The notes: generated from the sequence alone by a model not told the origin. DNA of 64,000 nt from Caldovatus aquaticus (GCF_019458025.1 NZ_JAHZUY010000008.1:1-64000), one strand, 5' to 3'; counted from the first letter of the stretch, positions 38,161 through 47,536 are shown. Translations and numbers: made by a program.

Positions 38161-38862
38161 ATGCCCGAGATCCGCATCAGCGCCGCCGACGGCAGCGGCG
38201 AGTTCGCGGCCTACCTGGCCGAGCCGAAGACGAAGCCGGCGGGCGCGGTGGTGATGATCCAGGAGATCTTCGGCGTGAACCGCACCATGCGCGCCCTCTC
38301 CGACTGGGTCGCCGAGATGGGCTTCTTCGCCGTCGCCCCCGACCTGTTCTGGCGCCAGCAGCCGGGCGTGCAGCTCGACCCCGACGCCGGGCAGGAGCAG
38401 TGGGAGCGCGCCTTCGCGCTGATGAAGGGCCTGGACCAGGACAAGGCGATCGAGGACCTGAAGGCGACGCTCGCCGTCGCGCGCCGGCTGCCGGGCGCCA
38501 ACGGCAAGGCGGCGACCATGGGCTTCTGCCTCGGCGGCCGGCTCGCCTACCGCATGGCGGTGGAGTCCGACGCCGACTGCAACATCAGCTACTACGGCGT
38601 CGGCATCGAGGGTATGCTCGACAAGGCGCCGGCGATCCGCGCCCCGCTGCTGATGCACATCGCCGAGAAGGACCGGTTCGTCCCGCCCGAGGCGCAGAAG
38701 GCGATCCTCGAGGCCCTGAAGGGCCATCCGCTGGTGACGGTGCACGTCTATCCGGGCGTGGACCACGCCTTCGCGCGCGTCGGCGGGCATTCCTACGACG
38801 CGCGCGCCGCGACCATCGCCAACGGGCGGACCGCGGAGCTGCTGGCGCGGGTCCTGGGCTGA
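38161..38862 (+). CDS. Dienelactone hydrolase family protein
   Basis: A 233-residue alpha/beta hydrolase. The triad Cys123 (GFCLGG), Asp171 (EKDRF) and His202 (VDHAF) falls at the same numbers as I know for the Pseudomonas chlorocatechol enzyme, and QEIFGVN carries the conserved Glu. True dienelactone hydrolases open the lactone ring in chlorocatechol or protoanemonin breakdown. Without linked catechol genes a general carboxymethylenebutenolidase-like annotation is safer. GAGAGGAGA precedes the ATG. Confidence 0.93.
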   Translation: MPEIRISAADGSGEFAAYLAEPKTKPAGAVVMIQEIFGVNRTMRALSDWVAEMGFFAVAPDLFWRQQPGVQLDPDAGQEQWERAFALMKGLDQDKAIEDLKATLAVARRLPGANGKAATMGFCLGGRLAYRMAVESDADCNISYYGVGIEGMLDKAPAIRAPLLMHIAEKDRFVPPEAQKAILEALKGHPLVTVHVYPGVDHAFARVGGHSYDARAATIANGRTAELLARVLG

Positions 38863-39029
38863 CTGCCGCCCGGCCTCGCCCGGCGGCAGGGTCCTGGCCG
38901 GGGGGCGACGGGCGGGCGGGGCCGTGCGGCCGCCCGTCCGCCAAGCCGGCCCGTCAGCCGCCGCCGCGCCTCGGTCGCGGCCGGCGCCCCCGCTCGCCCT
39001 CGCGCTCCTCGCCCTCGCCGCCGGCGCCG

Positions 39030-39470
39030 TCAGCGCCGGGCCCGCCTTCCGTCGCCGTCGCGCTGGCTCTGCTGCTGCAGCGAGAGCCAGCGCTGCTCCT
39101 CGGCGGCACGGGCGGCCTCCGCGGCACGGGCCCGGTAGAAGGCGCCCACCCGCTCGACCAGCGGGCCGCTGTCGGCATTGCGGTCGTGGGTGTAGGCGAA
39201 GACGACCGCGAGCTCGTGCGTGGCGATGCAGCGCACGGTCAGCGTCTCGTCGTTGCGCCAGCCGAACACCGCCTGCCGGTCGCCCGAGACGCTGCCGCGG
39301 AAGCCCAGCGCCTGCACCGCCGCGAGGCCGATCGCCAGGCATTCCTCCTGGTTGTTGCTGGTCAGCGACACCCAGGACGTGGAGACCGTGGCCGCGGACG
39401 CCGGCAGGGCCAGGGCGAGAACGCCGGCGACGAGGCCCGAACGGTACCGGGACAGGATGGGCGCTACCAT
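39030..39470 (-). CDS. Small exported protein of unknown function
   Basis: A 146-residue protein with a signal peptide (GLVAGVLALALPASA, cleavage near residue 26). The mature part has two cysteines (EECLAIG, VRCIATH) that could form a disulfide and a C-terminal helix rich in Ala/Arg/Gln. A GTG 17 codons upstream (39521) is a possible alternative start but adds a Gly/Pro tail. I do not recognise a family. Confidence 0.65.
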   Translation of the reverse strand: MVAPILSRYRSGLVAGVLALALPASAATVSTSWVSLTSNNQEECLAIGLAAVQALGFRGSVSGDRQAVFGWRNDETLTVRCIATHELAVVFAYTHDRNADSGPLVERVGAFYRARAAEAARAAEEQRWLSLQQQSQRDGDGRRARR

Positions 39471-39713
39471 GCAGGGTCCCCCAGGGCCGGGCAGGCTCCG
39501 AACGAAGCCGTTCATACACAATTCGATCGTGTTCCGGAACCGGCCCGAGGCGACCCTGGGCTAGCGGGCCGCCCGGCCGTCCCCGGCGGGAGGGCCGGCT
39601 TGCGGCGCGCGCAGGCGAGGCCCGCGGCGGCCACGCGGCCCCGGCCCCTTCGCGCCCCGGCCGGCCCGGCGTAGAAACCGCCGACCCGGAACGAGGCGAC
39701 GAGCGACCCCCGC

Positions 39714-40550
39714 ATGACCCCGATCAGCCTGGAGGCCCTGGCCGCCGAGGTGCCGGACGGCGCGCTGGTGGCGATGCCGCCGGACTACTCCCTGCCCGCC
39801 TCCGCCCTCGCCCGCGCCCTGGTACGCCGCGGCGCGCGCGGCCTGCGCCTGCTCGGCGTGCCGATCCTCGGCTACGCGGCGGACCTCCTGATCGGCGCCG
39901 GCTGCGTGGCCGAGGTCGAGACCAGCGCCGTCACCCTCGGCGAGGCCGGCTTCGCCCCCCGCTTCACCGCCGCCGTCCGCGCCGGCACGCTGCGCCTGCG
40001 CGACGCCACCTGCCCCGCCATCCACACCATGCTGCAGGCGGCCGAGAAGGGCGTTCCCTTCATGCCGCTGCGCGGCCTGATCGGCAGCGACATCCTCGCC
40101 CACCGCCCGGACTGGAAGGTCGCGCCCAACCCCTTCGCCCCGCCCGGCGCGGAGGACCCGATCGTCCTGCTGCCCGCCCTGCGGCCCGACATCGCGATCT
40201 TCCACGCCGCCATGGCCGACGCCGAGGGCAACGTCTGGGTCGGCCGCCGGCGCGAGATCGCCACCGCCGCCCACGCCGCGCGGCGCTCCCTCGTCACCGT
40301 CGAGCGCGTCGTCGCGGGCAACCTGCTCGAGGACGAGCGCCTCGCCCCCGGGGTGATCAGCGCGCTCTACGTCGCGGCGGTCGCGGTCGCGGAGCGCGGC
40401 GCCTGGCCCTGCGGCCTGCTCGACGCCTACGCCCCGGACGGGGCGCACCTCGCCGAATACGCCCGCCTCGCGCGCACCGAGGAGGGCTTCCGCGAGTACT
40501 GCGCCCGCTACGTCCTCGCCGGCGCCTCCGCCGCGGCCGCCGCCGCATGA
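39714..40550 (+). CDS. CoA-transferase family I, alpha subunit
   Basis: A 278-residue subunit resembling glutaconate CoA-transferase A. The start SLEALAAEVPDGALVAMPPDYSLPA, the MPLRGLIGSDILAHRPDW segment (GxxGxD-like) and IAIFHAAMADAEGNVWVG are typical. It moves CoA between carboxylic acids as a heterodimer with the next gene product, whose ATG overlaps this stop. Substrate unknown. Confidence 0.88.
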   Translation: MTPISLEALAAEVPDGALVAMPPDYSLPASALARALVRRGARGLRLLGVPILGYAADLLIGAGCVAEVETSAVTLGEAGFAPRFTAAVRAGTLRLRDATCPAIHTMLQAAEKGVPFMPLRGLIGSDILAHRPDWKVAPNPFAPPGAEDPIVLLPALRPDIAIFHAAMADAEGNVWVGRRREIATAAHAARRSLVTVERVVAGNLLEDERLAPGVISALYVAAVAVAERGAWPCGLLDAYAPDGAHLAEYARLARTEEGFREYCARYVLAGASAAAAAA

Positions 40551-41305
40551 GCGCCGCCGCGATCCGCCCCGAGGAGCGGCTGGCCGTCGCCATCGCCCGC
40601 CTGGTCCTCGATCCCGAGGCGCCGCCCGCGCGGCACGTGGCGATCGGCGCCGCCTCGCCGATCCCGGCCGCCGCCTGCTTCCTGGTGCGCGCGCTCGGCC
40701 ACCCCCTGCGCGTCTCGCTGCAGCAGCGCCGCACCGCCAACCCGTTCTCGGAGGGCTCGCGCGAGCTGTTCGACCTCGCCGGGCAGGGGCGCATAGACCT
40801 GTTCTTCCTCGGCGGCGGGCAGATCGACGGGCAGGCGAACATCAACCTGATCGGCACCGGCGAATGGCCGGGCCGCGAGGCGCGCTTCCCGGGCAGCTTC
40901 GGCAGCGCCCTCATGTACTTCCTCACCCCGCGCACCATCCTGTTCCGCGAGGAGCACTCCCCGCGCGTGCTGGTGCCGCGGGTGGACATCGTCTCCGCCC
41001 CCGGCGTCTCGCCGCCCGGCGTGTACCGCCGCGGCACGGCGCAGGCGCTGGTGACGGGGCGCTGCGTCTTCCGCTTCCACCCCGAGCGCGCGCGCTTCTC
41101 CCTGCTGAGCCTGCACCCGGGCGAGACGGTGGAGAGCGTCCGCGCCGCGACCGGCTTCGACTTCGACATCCCCGCGCACGTGCCCCCCACGCCCGAGCCG
41201 ACCGAACAGGAACTCGCCCTGCTGCGCGGCCCGGTGCGCGAGACGATGCTCGAGCCCTATCCCGAGTTCTGCGCCCGCGTGTTCGACAGGAAATCCGCCG
41301 CATGA
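40547..41305 (+). CDS. CoA-transferase family I, beta subunit
   Basis: A 252-residue partner of the preceding subunit, coupled by ATGA. RVSLQQRRTANPFSEGSRELFDLAGQGRIDLFFLGGGQIDGQANINLIGTG matches glutaconate/3-oxoadipate CoA-transferase B proteins. In this family the catalytic Glu is in the beta subunit near such a segment, but I cannot assign it firmly here. It is followed without a gap by a family III CoA transferase. Confidence 0.88.
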   Translation: MSAAAIRPEERLAVAIARLVLDPEAPPARHVAIGAASPIPAAACFLVRALGHPLRVSLQQRRTANPFSEGSRELFDLAGQGRIDLFFLGGGQIDGQANINLIGTGEWPGREARFPGSFGSALMYFLTPRTILFREEHSPRVLVPRVDIVSAPGVSPPGVYRRGTAQALVTGRCVFRFHPERARFSLLSLHPGETVESVRAATGFDFDIPAHVPPTPEPTEQELALLRGPVRETMLEPYPEFCARVFDRKSAA

Positions 41306-42543
41306 CCGACGCGCCTCCCGCCGCCGCCCCACAGGGCAAGGGCCTCGCGAAGTCCCCGGGCGCGCTCGCCGGGCTCAAGGTGATCGACCTCACCCGCGTG
41401 CTCGGCGGCCCCTACTGCACCATGATCCTCGCCGACCACGGCGCCGAGGTGATCAAGCTCGAGCCGCCGCAGGGCGACGAGACGCGCGACTGGGGCCCGC
41501 CCTTCCACGAGGGCGACGCCAGCTACTTCCTCGGCGTCAACCGCAACAAGCGCAGCGTCGGCCTCGACCTCTCGAAGCCCGCCGGGCGCGAGGTGCTGCT
41601 GCGCCTGCTCGAGGGCGCCGACGTGCTGGTCGAGAACTTCAAGCCCGGCAGCATGGAGAAGTGGGGCCTCGGCTACGAGGAGGTGCTCTCGCGGCGCTTC
41701 CCGCGCCTTATCCACTGCCGCGTCTCCGGCTTCGGCGCCGACGGCCCCCTGGGCGGGTTTCCCGGCTACGACGCCATCCTGCAGGCGATGACCGGCCTGA
41801 TGTCCATCAACGGCACCGAGACCTCCGGCCCGACCCGGCTCGGCAACCCGGTGGTGGACCTCGCCACCGGCCTCTACAGCGCGATCGCCATCCTGATGGC
41901 GCTGCACGAGCGCGAGCGCTCCGGCCGCGGCCAGTTCTGCGACATGACGCTGCACGACTGCGGCATGGCGCTGCTGCACCCGCACGCCGCCAACTACTTC
42001 CTCTCCGGCAAGCGGCCGGTGCCGACCGGCAACCCGCACCCGAACCTCGTCCCCTACTCCAAGTTCCGCACGAAGACCTGCGAGATCTTCATCGCCGCCG
42101 GCAACGATCCGGCCTTCCGCAGGCTGTGCGAGTTCCTCGGCATGCCGGAGGTGGCGCGCGACCCGCGCTTCGCCACCAACGGCGCGCGCGTCGCCAACCG
42201 CGCCGCGCTGACCGAGATCCTGGAGCGCCGCTTCGCCGGGGAGGACGGGCACGAGCTGACGCGGCGGATGCTCGAGGCCGGCCTCCCCGCCGGCCCGGTG
42301 CTGCACGTGGACGAGGCGATGGCCGCGCCGCACACGGCGCACCGCGAGATGGTGGCGGAGATCGGCTGGTACCGGGCGCTCGGCACGCCGATCAAGCTCT
42401 CGCGCACCCCGGGCGGGGCGCGCTCGCTGCCGCCCCGCTTCGGCGAGCACGCGCGCGAGGTGCTGGCGCGGCACGGCTTCACGGAGGCGGAGATCGAGGC
42501 GCTGCGGCGCGAGGGCGTGGTGGTGGAGACGCGGCGCCGGTAG
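41302..42543 (+). CDS. CaiB/BaiF (family III) CoA-transferase
   Basis: A 413-residue formyl-CoA transferase-like enzyme that works as interlocked dimers. LKVIDLTRVLGGPYCTMILADHGAEVIKLEPP is the family start. RNKRSVGLDLSKPAGREVL and the Asp nucleophile in PVVDLATGLYSAI follow, and HPNLVPY lies after it. Its ATG overlaps the stop of the family I beta subunit. Two unrelated CoA-transferase types in one coupled operon suggests successive CoA swaps on one acid. Confidence 0.93.
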   Translation: MTDAPPAAAPQGKGLAKSPGALAGLKVIDLTRVLGGPYCTMILADHGAEVIKLEPPQGDETRDWGPPFHEGDASYFLGVNRNKRSVGLDLSKPAGREVLLRLLEGADVLVENFKPGSMEKWGLGYEEVLSRRFPRLIHCRVSGFGADGPLGGFPGYDAILQAMTGLMSINGTETSGPTRLGNPVVDLATGLYSAIAILMALHERERSGRGQFCDMTLHDCGMALLHPHAANYFLSGKRPVPTGNPHPNLVPYSKFRTKTCEIFIAAGNDPAFRRLCEFLGMPEVARDPRFATNGARVANRAALTEILERRFAGEDGHELTRRMLEAGLPAGPVLHVDEAMAAPHTAHREMVAEIGWYRALGTPIKLSRTPGGARSLPPRFGEHAREVLARHGFTEAEIEALRREGVVVETRRR

Positions 42544-42878
42544 GGCCGATCGCGGACGGCGCGAACCGCCTGGCGGCGGGGACGGGCCGCCGGCGCGCGG
42601 ATCGCCGCCCCCGTGCCACGGCAGCTGCGGCCGGTTCCCGCTCCCCGGGGCTGCCGCCGTCCGCGATCCGCTCGCGGTCGCGGCGCCCCCCGGCGCGGAC
42701 ATCACCCGCGAGGCTTTCGCGATCGGGCGCGGCGGCGAGGAACGGCGGCGGTTGCGCGAGGCGACCCGAGGAGGCGCGCGAGGCCGCGCCTGCGGCCGCC
42801 GGCGTCGACGCCAGCCGTCCGCCCGCCGCCTCCCGAAGCCGCCCCGAAGCAGCGGGGCCGCGCGCCCCGGCGCCGCCC
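42544..42878. other. Intergenic gap, 335 bp, no gene seen
   Basis: A convergent gap between the CoA transferase and pssA. It contains repeat copy 2 (42633-42673) and a GC-rich stem overlapping the pssA stop (about 42869-42894). No credible reading frame. Confidence 0.6.
42633..42673 (+). repeat. Intergenic repeat unit, copy 2
   Basis: GGTTCCCG, then an 18-nt insertion, then GTCCGCGATCCGCTC. The two halves match copies 1, 3 and 4. Confidence 0.5.
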
Positions 42879-43877
42879 TCAGGGCGCGGCGCCGCGCTCC
42901 ACGACCACGACCGGCTCCAGCATCGCCTCCGCCTCGCGCTTCAGCCGCCGGTAGCTGCGCACCGAGAAGGGCAGCATGCCGCCGTAGATCAGGCCACCCA
43001 GCGCCATCGCCGCCCAGGGATCGGCGATCAGGAAGGCGGCGTAGAGGCCGATGCCGAGCAGCAGCGGCAGCACCAGCTCGCGCGGCACCTTGAAGTTCTT
43101 GAAGCTCCAGGTCGGCAGGGTGCTCACCATGAGCGCCGCCACCACCACCAGCACCAGGCCGACGAAGACCGGATGCCGCACCGCCTCGGCGAGCGCCGGC
43201 ATCCCCCACCCGCCGAGCGCGAGCGCCGCGAACAGCGGGAACAGCGCGAGCCCGGCCCCGGCCGGCGCCGGGACGCCGGTGAAGAAGCTCTGCGCATAGG
43301 CCGGCTTCGGCGGCGGCCCGGTCAGCGGCACCGGTCCCGGGGCGTCGAGCGCGGCGTTGAAGCGGGCGAGCCGGAGCGCGCTGCACACCGCGAACAGCAG
43401 GCAGGGGACGAAGCCGAGGCCGCGCCCCTCCTGCATGGTCCAGAGATACATCAGCAGCGCCGGCGCCACGCCGAAGGAGAGGAAGTCCGCCAGGCTGTCG
43501 AACTCCGCCCCGAAGCGCGTGGTCCCCTTGAGCAGGCGCGCCAGCCGGCCGTCGAGCCCGTCGAGCGCCGCGGCGAAGACGATCAGCCCCGCCGCCGGCT
43601 CCCAGCGCGCCTCCAGCGCGAAGCGGATCGCCGTCAGCCCGGCGCAGAGCGCGACCAGGGTGAGGATGTTCGGGATCAGGCGGTTGAAGCTCTGCCCCTC
43701 GAAGCGCGGGCGGGTGCGCGGTCGCAGGCGGCGGCGCAGGCGGCGGATGCCGATGCCACGGCGCACGCCCTCGGCCGCGGTGCCATCGAGGCGCAGGGGC
43801 ACGCCGCCGCGTCCTTCCGTCCCGGCGCCGCGCCCCTCGCCGCCGCGGTCGCCGGCGCCGCCGCCGTTGCCGCTCAT
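42879..43877 (-). CDS. pssA: CDP-diacylglycerol-serine O-phosphatidyltransferase
   Basis: PssA makes phosphatidylserine at the inner membrane. The CDP-alcohol phosphotransferase signature DG(x)2AR(x)8G(x)3D(x)3D is seen in DGLDGRLARLLKGTTRFGAEFDSLAD. About eight hydrophobic helices follow IPNILTLVALCAGLTAIRF. The 332-residue length includes an Arg/Gly-rich N-terminal tail of about 65 residues, longer than usual. ATG overlaps the psd stop as ATGA, the common psd-pssA order. Confidence 0.95.
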   Translation of the reverse strand: MSGNGGGAGDRGGEGRGAGTEGRGGVPLRLDGTAAEGVRRGIGIRRLRRRLRPRTRPRFEGQSFNRLIPNILTLVALCAGLTAIRFALEARWEPAAGLIVFAAALDGLDGRLARLLKGTTRFGAEFDSLADFLSFGVAPALLMYLWTMQEGRGLGFVPCLLFAVCSALRLARFNAALDAPGPVPLTGPPPKPAYAQSFFTGVPAPAGAGLALFPLFAALALGGWGMPALAEAVRHPVFVGLVLVVVAALMVSTLPTWSFKNFKVPRELVLPLLLGIGLYAAFLIADPWAAMALGGLIYGGMLPFSVRSYRRLKREAEAMLEPVVVVERGAAP

Positions 43878-44569
43878 GCGCCCTCCCCGCCCCGCCCGGG
43901 CGCGAGTTCGGCGATCACCGTCTCGCCGCCGATCATGGTCTGGCCCTCCGCGACCAGCGGCCGCACGCCCTCGGGCAGGTAGAGGTCGGTGCGGCTGCCG
44001 AAGCGGATGAGGCCGAGGCGCTGCCCGGCCCGCACCGCCTCGCCCTCGTGCAGGTCGCAGACGATGCGCCGCGCGATCAGCCCCGCGATCTGCACCACCG
44101 CGAGGTCGCGCCCGTCGGGCAGCGCGATCGCGATGGCGTTGCGCTCGTTCTCCTCCGAGGCCTTGTCCAGGCTCGCGTTGAGGAAGGCGCCGTGGCGGTA
44201 GGCGATGCGCGTCACCGTGCCGTCGGCAGGCACACGGTTCACGTGCACGTCGAAGACGGAGAGGAAGATCGCCACGCGCCAGCGCGGCGCCGCGCCGAGG
44301 CCGAGCTCGGGCGGCGGCGCGGCGGGCGCGATCGAGACCACCTTGCCGTCCGCCGGCGCCACGATCACGCCCGGCCGCGGCGGCGGCACCCGCTCCGGAT
44401 CGCGGAAGAAGTAGAGGCAGAACAGGGTGAAGAGGAGGCCGAGCCAGGCCAGCCAGTCCCCGAGCAGCAGCCAGCCGAGCAGCATCGCCGCCGCGCCGAT
44501 CGCGAGGAAGGGATGGCCGGCCGGATGCGGCGGGGCCAGCACCAGCCGCAGGGAATCGCCGAGCGCCAT
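43874..44569 (-). CDS. psd: Phosphatidylserine decarboxylase proenzyme
   Basis: Psd converts phosphatidylserine to phosphatidylethanolamine. The 231-residue protein is the short alphaproteobacterial type. It has an N-terminal membrane anchor, then FFRDPERVPP, PADGKV, FLSVFDVHVNRVP, and the self-cleavage site Gly191-Ser192 in RFGSRTD, which would yield the pyruvoyl prosthetic group. It starts 48 nt from a divergent gene and is coupled to pssA. Confidence 0.96.
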   Translation of the reverse strand: MALGDSLRLVLAPPHPAGHPFLAIGAAAMLLGWLLLGDWLAWLGLLFTLFCLYFFRDPERVPPPRPGVIVAPADGKVVSIAPAAPPPELGLGAAPRWRVAIFLSVFDVHVNRVPADGTVTRIAYRHGAFLNASLDKASEENERNAIAIALPDGRDLAVVQIAGLIARRIVCDLHEGEAVRAGQRLGLIRFGSRTDLYLPEGVRPLVAEGQTMIGGETVIAELAPGRGGEGA

Positions 44570-44617
44570 GGGCGGCGGTTATGGTGCGTTCACCAGGACC
44601 GGACAACCCTGGGCGCC

Positions 44618-45166
44618 ATGCTGATCCCGGCAGATGCGCCGCCGGCCGCGCCGGCCCGGCCGGCGGAACCGCGCTCCCCCGCTCCCCCGCCCGCCGCGGC
44701 CCCGCTGACCCTGGGCCCGTTCGTCGTCGGCGAGGACGGCGTGCTGGCGCCGCGGGCGCCGCATCGCCACCCGCCGCGCCTGCGCTTCGCCTGGCGCGGC
44801 CGGCGCTGCGAGGCCTCGCTCGAGGGGCCCGGGGAGCTGCGGCTGGCCGCGACCGCGGGGCGCATCCCCTCGACGGCAGAGGCGGGCGCGGGCGGGCGCG
44901 GCGCGGCCTTCGCCGCGCTCGGCGCGCTCGGGCCGACGCTGCCGCCGGGCTGGCGGGTCGCCCTCACCCCCGACCATCGCGTGCGCTTCGAGGCCAGGGC
45001 ACGCCTTGCCGTGCCGGCCACCGCGACCGGCCTGATCGCCGCCCTGGTGGGATTCGCCCTGGCCCTCGACCCCTACCTGGACCGGCTCGACTCCGCCGGC
45101 GCCGGCTGGCCGGCGGCGGAGACGGCCGCCTCCGGCGCGGGCAGGGCGAAGATCTGGCCCGGGTAG
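44618..45166 (+). CDS. Conserved hypothetical protein overlapping the LysM gene
   Basis: A 182-residue protein: a Pro/Ala-rich N-terminus, a beta-rich middle (LTLGPFVVGEDGVLAPR, RLRFAWRGRRCEASL, WRVALTPDHRVRFEARA), and a hydrophobic helix ATGLIAALVGFALALDPYL near the end that could anchor it. It looks real by codon use. Its last 94 nt overlap, tail to tail, the end of the LysM gene on the other strand. Function unknown. Confidence 0.7.
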   Translation: MLIPADAPPAAPARPAEPRSPAPPPAAAPLTLGPFVVGEDGVLAPRAPHRHPPRLRFAWRGRRCEASLEGPGELRLAATAGRIPSTAEAGAGGRGAAFAALGALGPTLPPGWRVALTPDHRVRFEARARLAVPATATGLIAALVGFALALDPYLDRLDSAGAGWPAAETAASGAGRAKIWPG

Positions 45167-46644
45167 ATCAGGTCGGGATCGCGGATCTGCTCGCGGTTGG
45201 CCTGGTAGATGATCGTGTAGCGCACGCCCCGGCCGTAGGTCTCGCGCGCGATGCGCCAGAGGTTGTGGCCCGGCTGCACGATGATCCGGCCGGCCTGGGC
45301 GACGGGAGGCGAGGCTCCCGCGGCGGCGCCGGCACCCGCGGCCTCGCCGCCGGCCGCGGCCGCCGCCTCGCGGCCGCGCCGCGCGAGGTCGGGGGGCGGA
45401 ACGCGATCCCGCTGGAAGGGCAGCTCGATGCGCGCCGCCACCGTGCCGTCGGCGACGACCTGGTCGACCCGCAAGGTGTGGACGCCGAAGCTCGGCGCCT
45501 CGGTCATCAGGAACGCCCAGCGTCCGGCGGCGTCGGCGCGCGCGTCGCCGGCATGGCGCTGGTCCACGTAGAGGCGCACCGCCGCGCCCGGCGCCGCGGT
45601 GCCGCTGAAGCGCATCGCGCCCGACTCGTCGTATTCCACCGCTTCCAGCGCCAGGCGAGGCGCCGCGCCGGTGCCGGCCCGCGCCGGCGCCCCGGCAGGC
45701 CCGGCGGGCGCCGGCCCGCCCGAGGACGCCTGCAGCACGCGCGGCGCGGCCGCATCCGCGCCGCCGGCGCCCGGCGCGCCCGCCAGCGGCGCAGGCGGAG
45801 GCAGCAGCACGGCGAAGGGCGTCGCCGCCGTGACGGAGGGCCCGGAGGCGCCCGGCCCCGTCGCAGTCCCGGAAGGGCCGGCGGGCGCCGGCGCCGCATC
45901 GCCCGATCGGACCGGGGCAGCCGCGCCGTCGCGTGCCGCGAAGTTGGGCGGCGGATTCGGCAGGGAAGGAGCGATCGCCGGCGCCTCCGGAGCGCCCGCC
46001 GGCGGCGGCGCCAGCGGCGGCCCCCGCTCGGGCGCCGGCGCGCCCTGCGGCGCCGGCGCCGCCGCGACGAGGGGAGGCGGCTCCGGCACCAGGACGACGA
46101 GAGTATCCGGACCCGCCATCTCCTCGCCGGCGAGCCGCGCCCGCAGGCGCAACGCGTGGCTTCCCGGACGCAAGGGGTCGGCCGGCAGGATCACCCACTC
46201 GCCGCGGGCGTCCGCGCGCGTGCGCCCGATCTCGCGCTCGTCGTCGAACAGCACGACCTCGGCGCCCGGCTGCGCGCGCCCGGCGATCACCGCGATGCCG
46301 CGCGCGCCCACGCGCACCACGTCGAACCGCGGCGGGTCGCCGAGCCGCGGCCCGGACGGCGCAAGCGCGGCGGCGGGACCGGCCGCCGGACGCGCAGCCT
46401 CGGCCGGCGCGCCGCTCGCCGTCGCCGGCCCGGCCGCGGGAGAGGAGAGCGCCGCCATCTGCGGCGGCACGGCAGGCGCTTCCGCGTCCGGTGCCGACGG
46501 CGCCGCTGGCGGCGGCGCAAGCGCGGCGTCGGGCGCCACCGTCACGGCGCGCCGCAGATCCGGCGCCAGCAGGGACGCCCCCGCGAGGACGGCGCTGCCG
46601 CCCAGGCCGAGCAGCATCCAGCGCACCAGGGAGGGCGTCGGCAT
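45073..46644 (-). CDS. LysM-domain envelope protein
   Basis: A 523-residue protein with an N-terminal membrane anchor (VRWMLLGLGGSAVLAGASLL). Two Ig-like/bacterial adhesion-type modules follow (about 105-185, around IAVIAGRAQPGAEVVLFDDE, and about 335-405, around FSGTAAPGAAVRLYVDQ). They are separated by long Ala/Pro/Gly linkers. One LysM domain lies near the C-terminus (IIVQPGHNLWRIARETYG ... LIYPGQIFALP). It probably spans the periplasm and binds peptidoglycan. The ATG at 46644 is chosen for its basic, hydrophobic start. Confidence 0.88.
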   Translation of the reverse strand: MPTPSLVRWMLLGLGGSAVLAGASLLAPDLRRAVTVAPDAALAPPPAAPSAPDAEAPAVPPQMAALSSPAAGPATASGAPAEAARPAAGPAAALAPSGPRLGDPPRFDVVRVGARGIAVIAGRAQPGAEVVLFDDEREIGRTRADARGEWVILPADPLRPGSHALRLRARLAGEEMAGPDTLVVLVPEPPPLVAAAPAPQGAPAPERGPPLAPPPAGAPEAPAIAPSLPNPPPNFAARDGAAAPVRSGDAAPAPAGPSGTATGPGASGPSVTAATPFAVLLPPPAPLAGAPGAGGADAAAPRVLQASSGGPAPAGPAGAPARAGTGAAPRLALEAVEYDESGAMRFSGTAAPGAAVRLYVDQRHAGDARADAAGRWAFLMTEAPSFGVHTLRVDQVVADGTVAARIELPFQRDRVPPPDLARRGREAAAAAGGEAAGAGAAAGASPPVAQAGRIIVQPGHNLWRIARETYGRGVRYTIIYQANREQIRDPDLIYPGQIFALPAPEAAVSAAGQPAPAESSRSR

Positions 46645-46687
46645 GCGCGTAACTAGGTCCGCCCGACCTGTCGCCGCAAGGCCATTG

Positions 46688-47536
46688 TCAAGGAATTCGG
46701 GACGCGGCGAAGGCGGCGGCGACGACCGCCGGCGCGGCCGCCGCCACCCAGCCGATCGCCGGCCCGAGGCGCCGCCCCGGCAGCCGCCCGCCGATGGCCG
46801 GGCCGAGCAGCATCGCCAGCGCCGGGGCCGCCGCTGCCGCCCAGTCCGCCGCCCGCCCGCGCGCCAGCACCGGCAGCGCGGCGAGCGCGGCGAGGCCGAG
46901 CGCCAGCGTGCCGCGCGCGGCGACGCCGAGATCCGCCGCGCGCACCGCCAGCGCCGCCCCCGCCGACGCCAGCAGGGCCGCCACCGCCAGCAGCACGCCC
47001 GGCCCGGCCGCCGCGCGGCCGGCCCACAGCCCCGCCGCAAGCGCCGCCGCCACCGCCGCCGCCCGCCACGCATCGCGCAGCCGCCACAGCGCGAGCCCGG
47101 CGCCGGCCGCGACGCCGGCCGCGACCGGCGCGGCGCGCCAGAGATCGGCCTGCGCCACCGGCGCGCCGGCCATCCACCAGCCGCAGCCGAGCATCGCGAG
47201 GACGCCGCACGCCGGAAGCACCGCGGCGGCGAGCCGCGGCCACAGCGACCGCAGCGCCTCCACCGCCAGGCCGCCAGCGAAGGCCGCGAGCACCAGCAGC
47301 GGCAGGCGCTCGACGAGCTGACGCGGACTGGCCGCGACCGGCGGCAGCACCGACAGCCAGCCCGCGCAGAGGCCGACCGCGGCGGCGGCGGCGGACCATC
47401 CGCGCCGGCCGCCGCCGGCCAGGCGGAAGACCAGCCCCCAGGCCAGCGCCGCCAGGCCGGCGACGAACGCCGCCCGCCACGGCCAGAGCGCGCCGAGCCC
47501 GAGCGACTCGAGGAGGGAGGTCACCATGCCCGGCAT
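46688..47536 (-). CDS. Polytopic membrane protein of unknown function
   Basis: A 282-residue protein that is almost entirely hydrophobic, with about eight or nine predicted helices rich in Ala, Leu, Gly and Trp. A methionine three codons inside (47527) is an alternative start. I see no motif that names a family. The stop lies 43 nt before the LysM gene's ATG, so the two may be co-transcribed. Confidence 0.7.
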   Translation of the reverse strand: MPGMVTSLLESLGLGALWPWRAAFVAGLAALAWGLVFRLAGGGRRGWSAAAAAVGLCAGWLSVLPPVAASPRQLVERLPLLVLAAFAGGLAVEALRSLWPRLAAAVLPACGVLAMLGCGWWMAGAPVAQADLWRAAPVAAGVAAGAGLALWRLRDAWRAAAVAAALAAGLWAGRAAAGPGVLLAVAALLASAGAALAVRAADLGVAARGTLALGLAALAALPVLARGRAADWAAAAAPALAMLLGPAIGGRLPGRRLGPAIGWVAAAAPAVVAAAFAASRIP

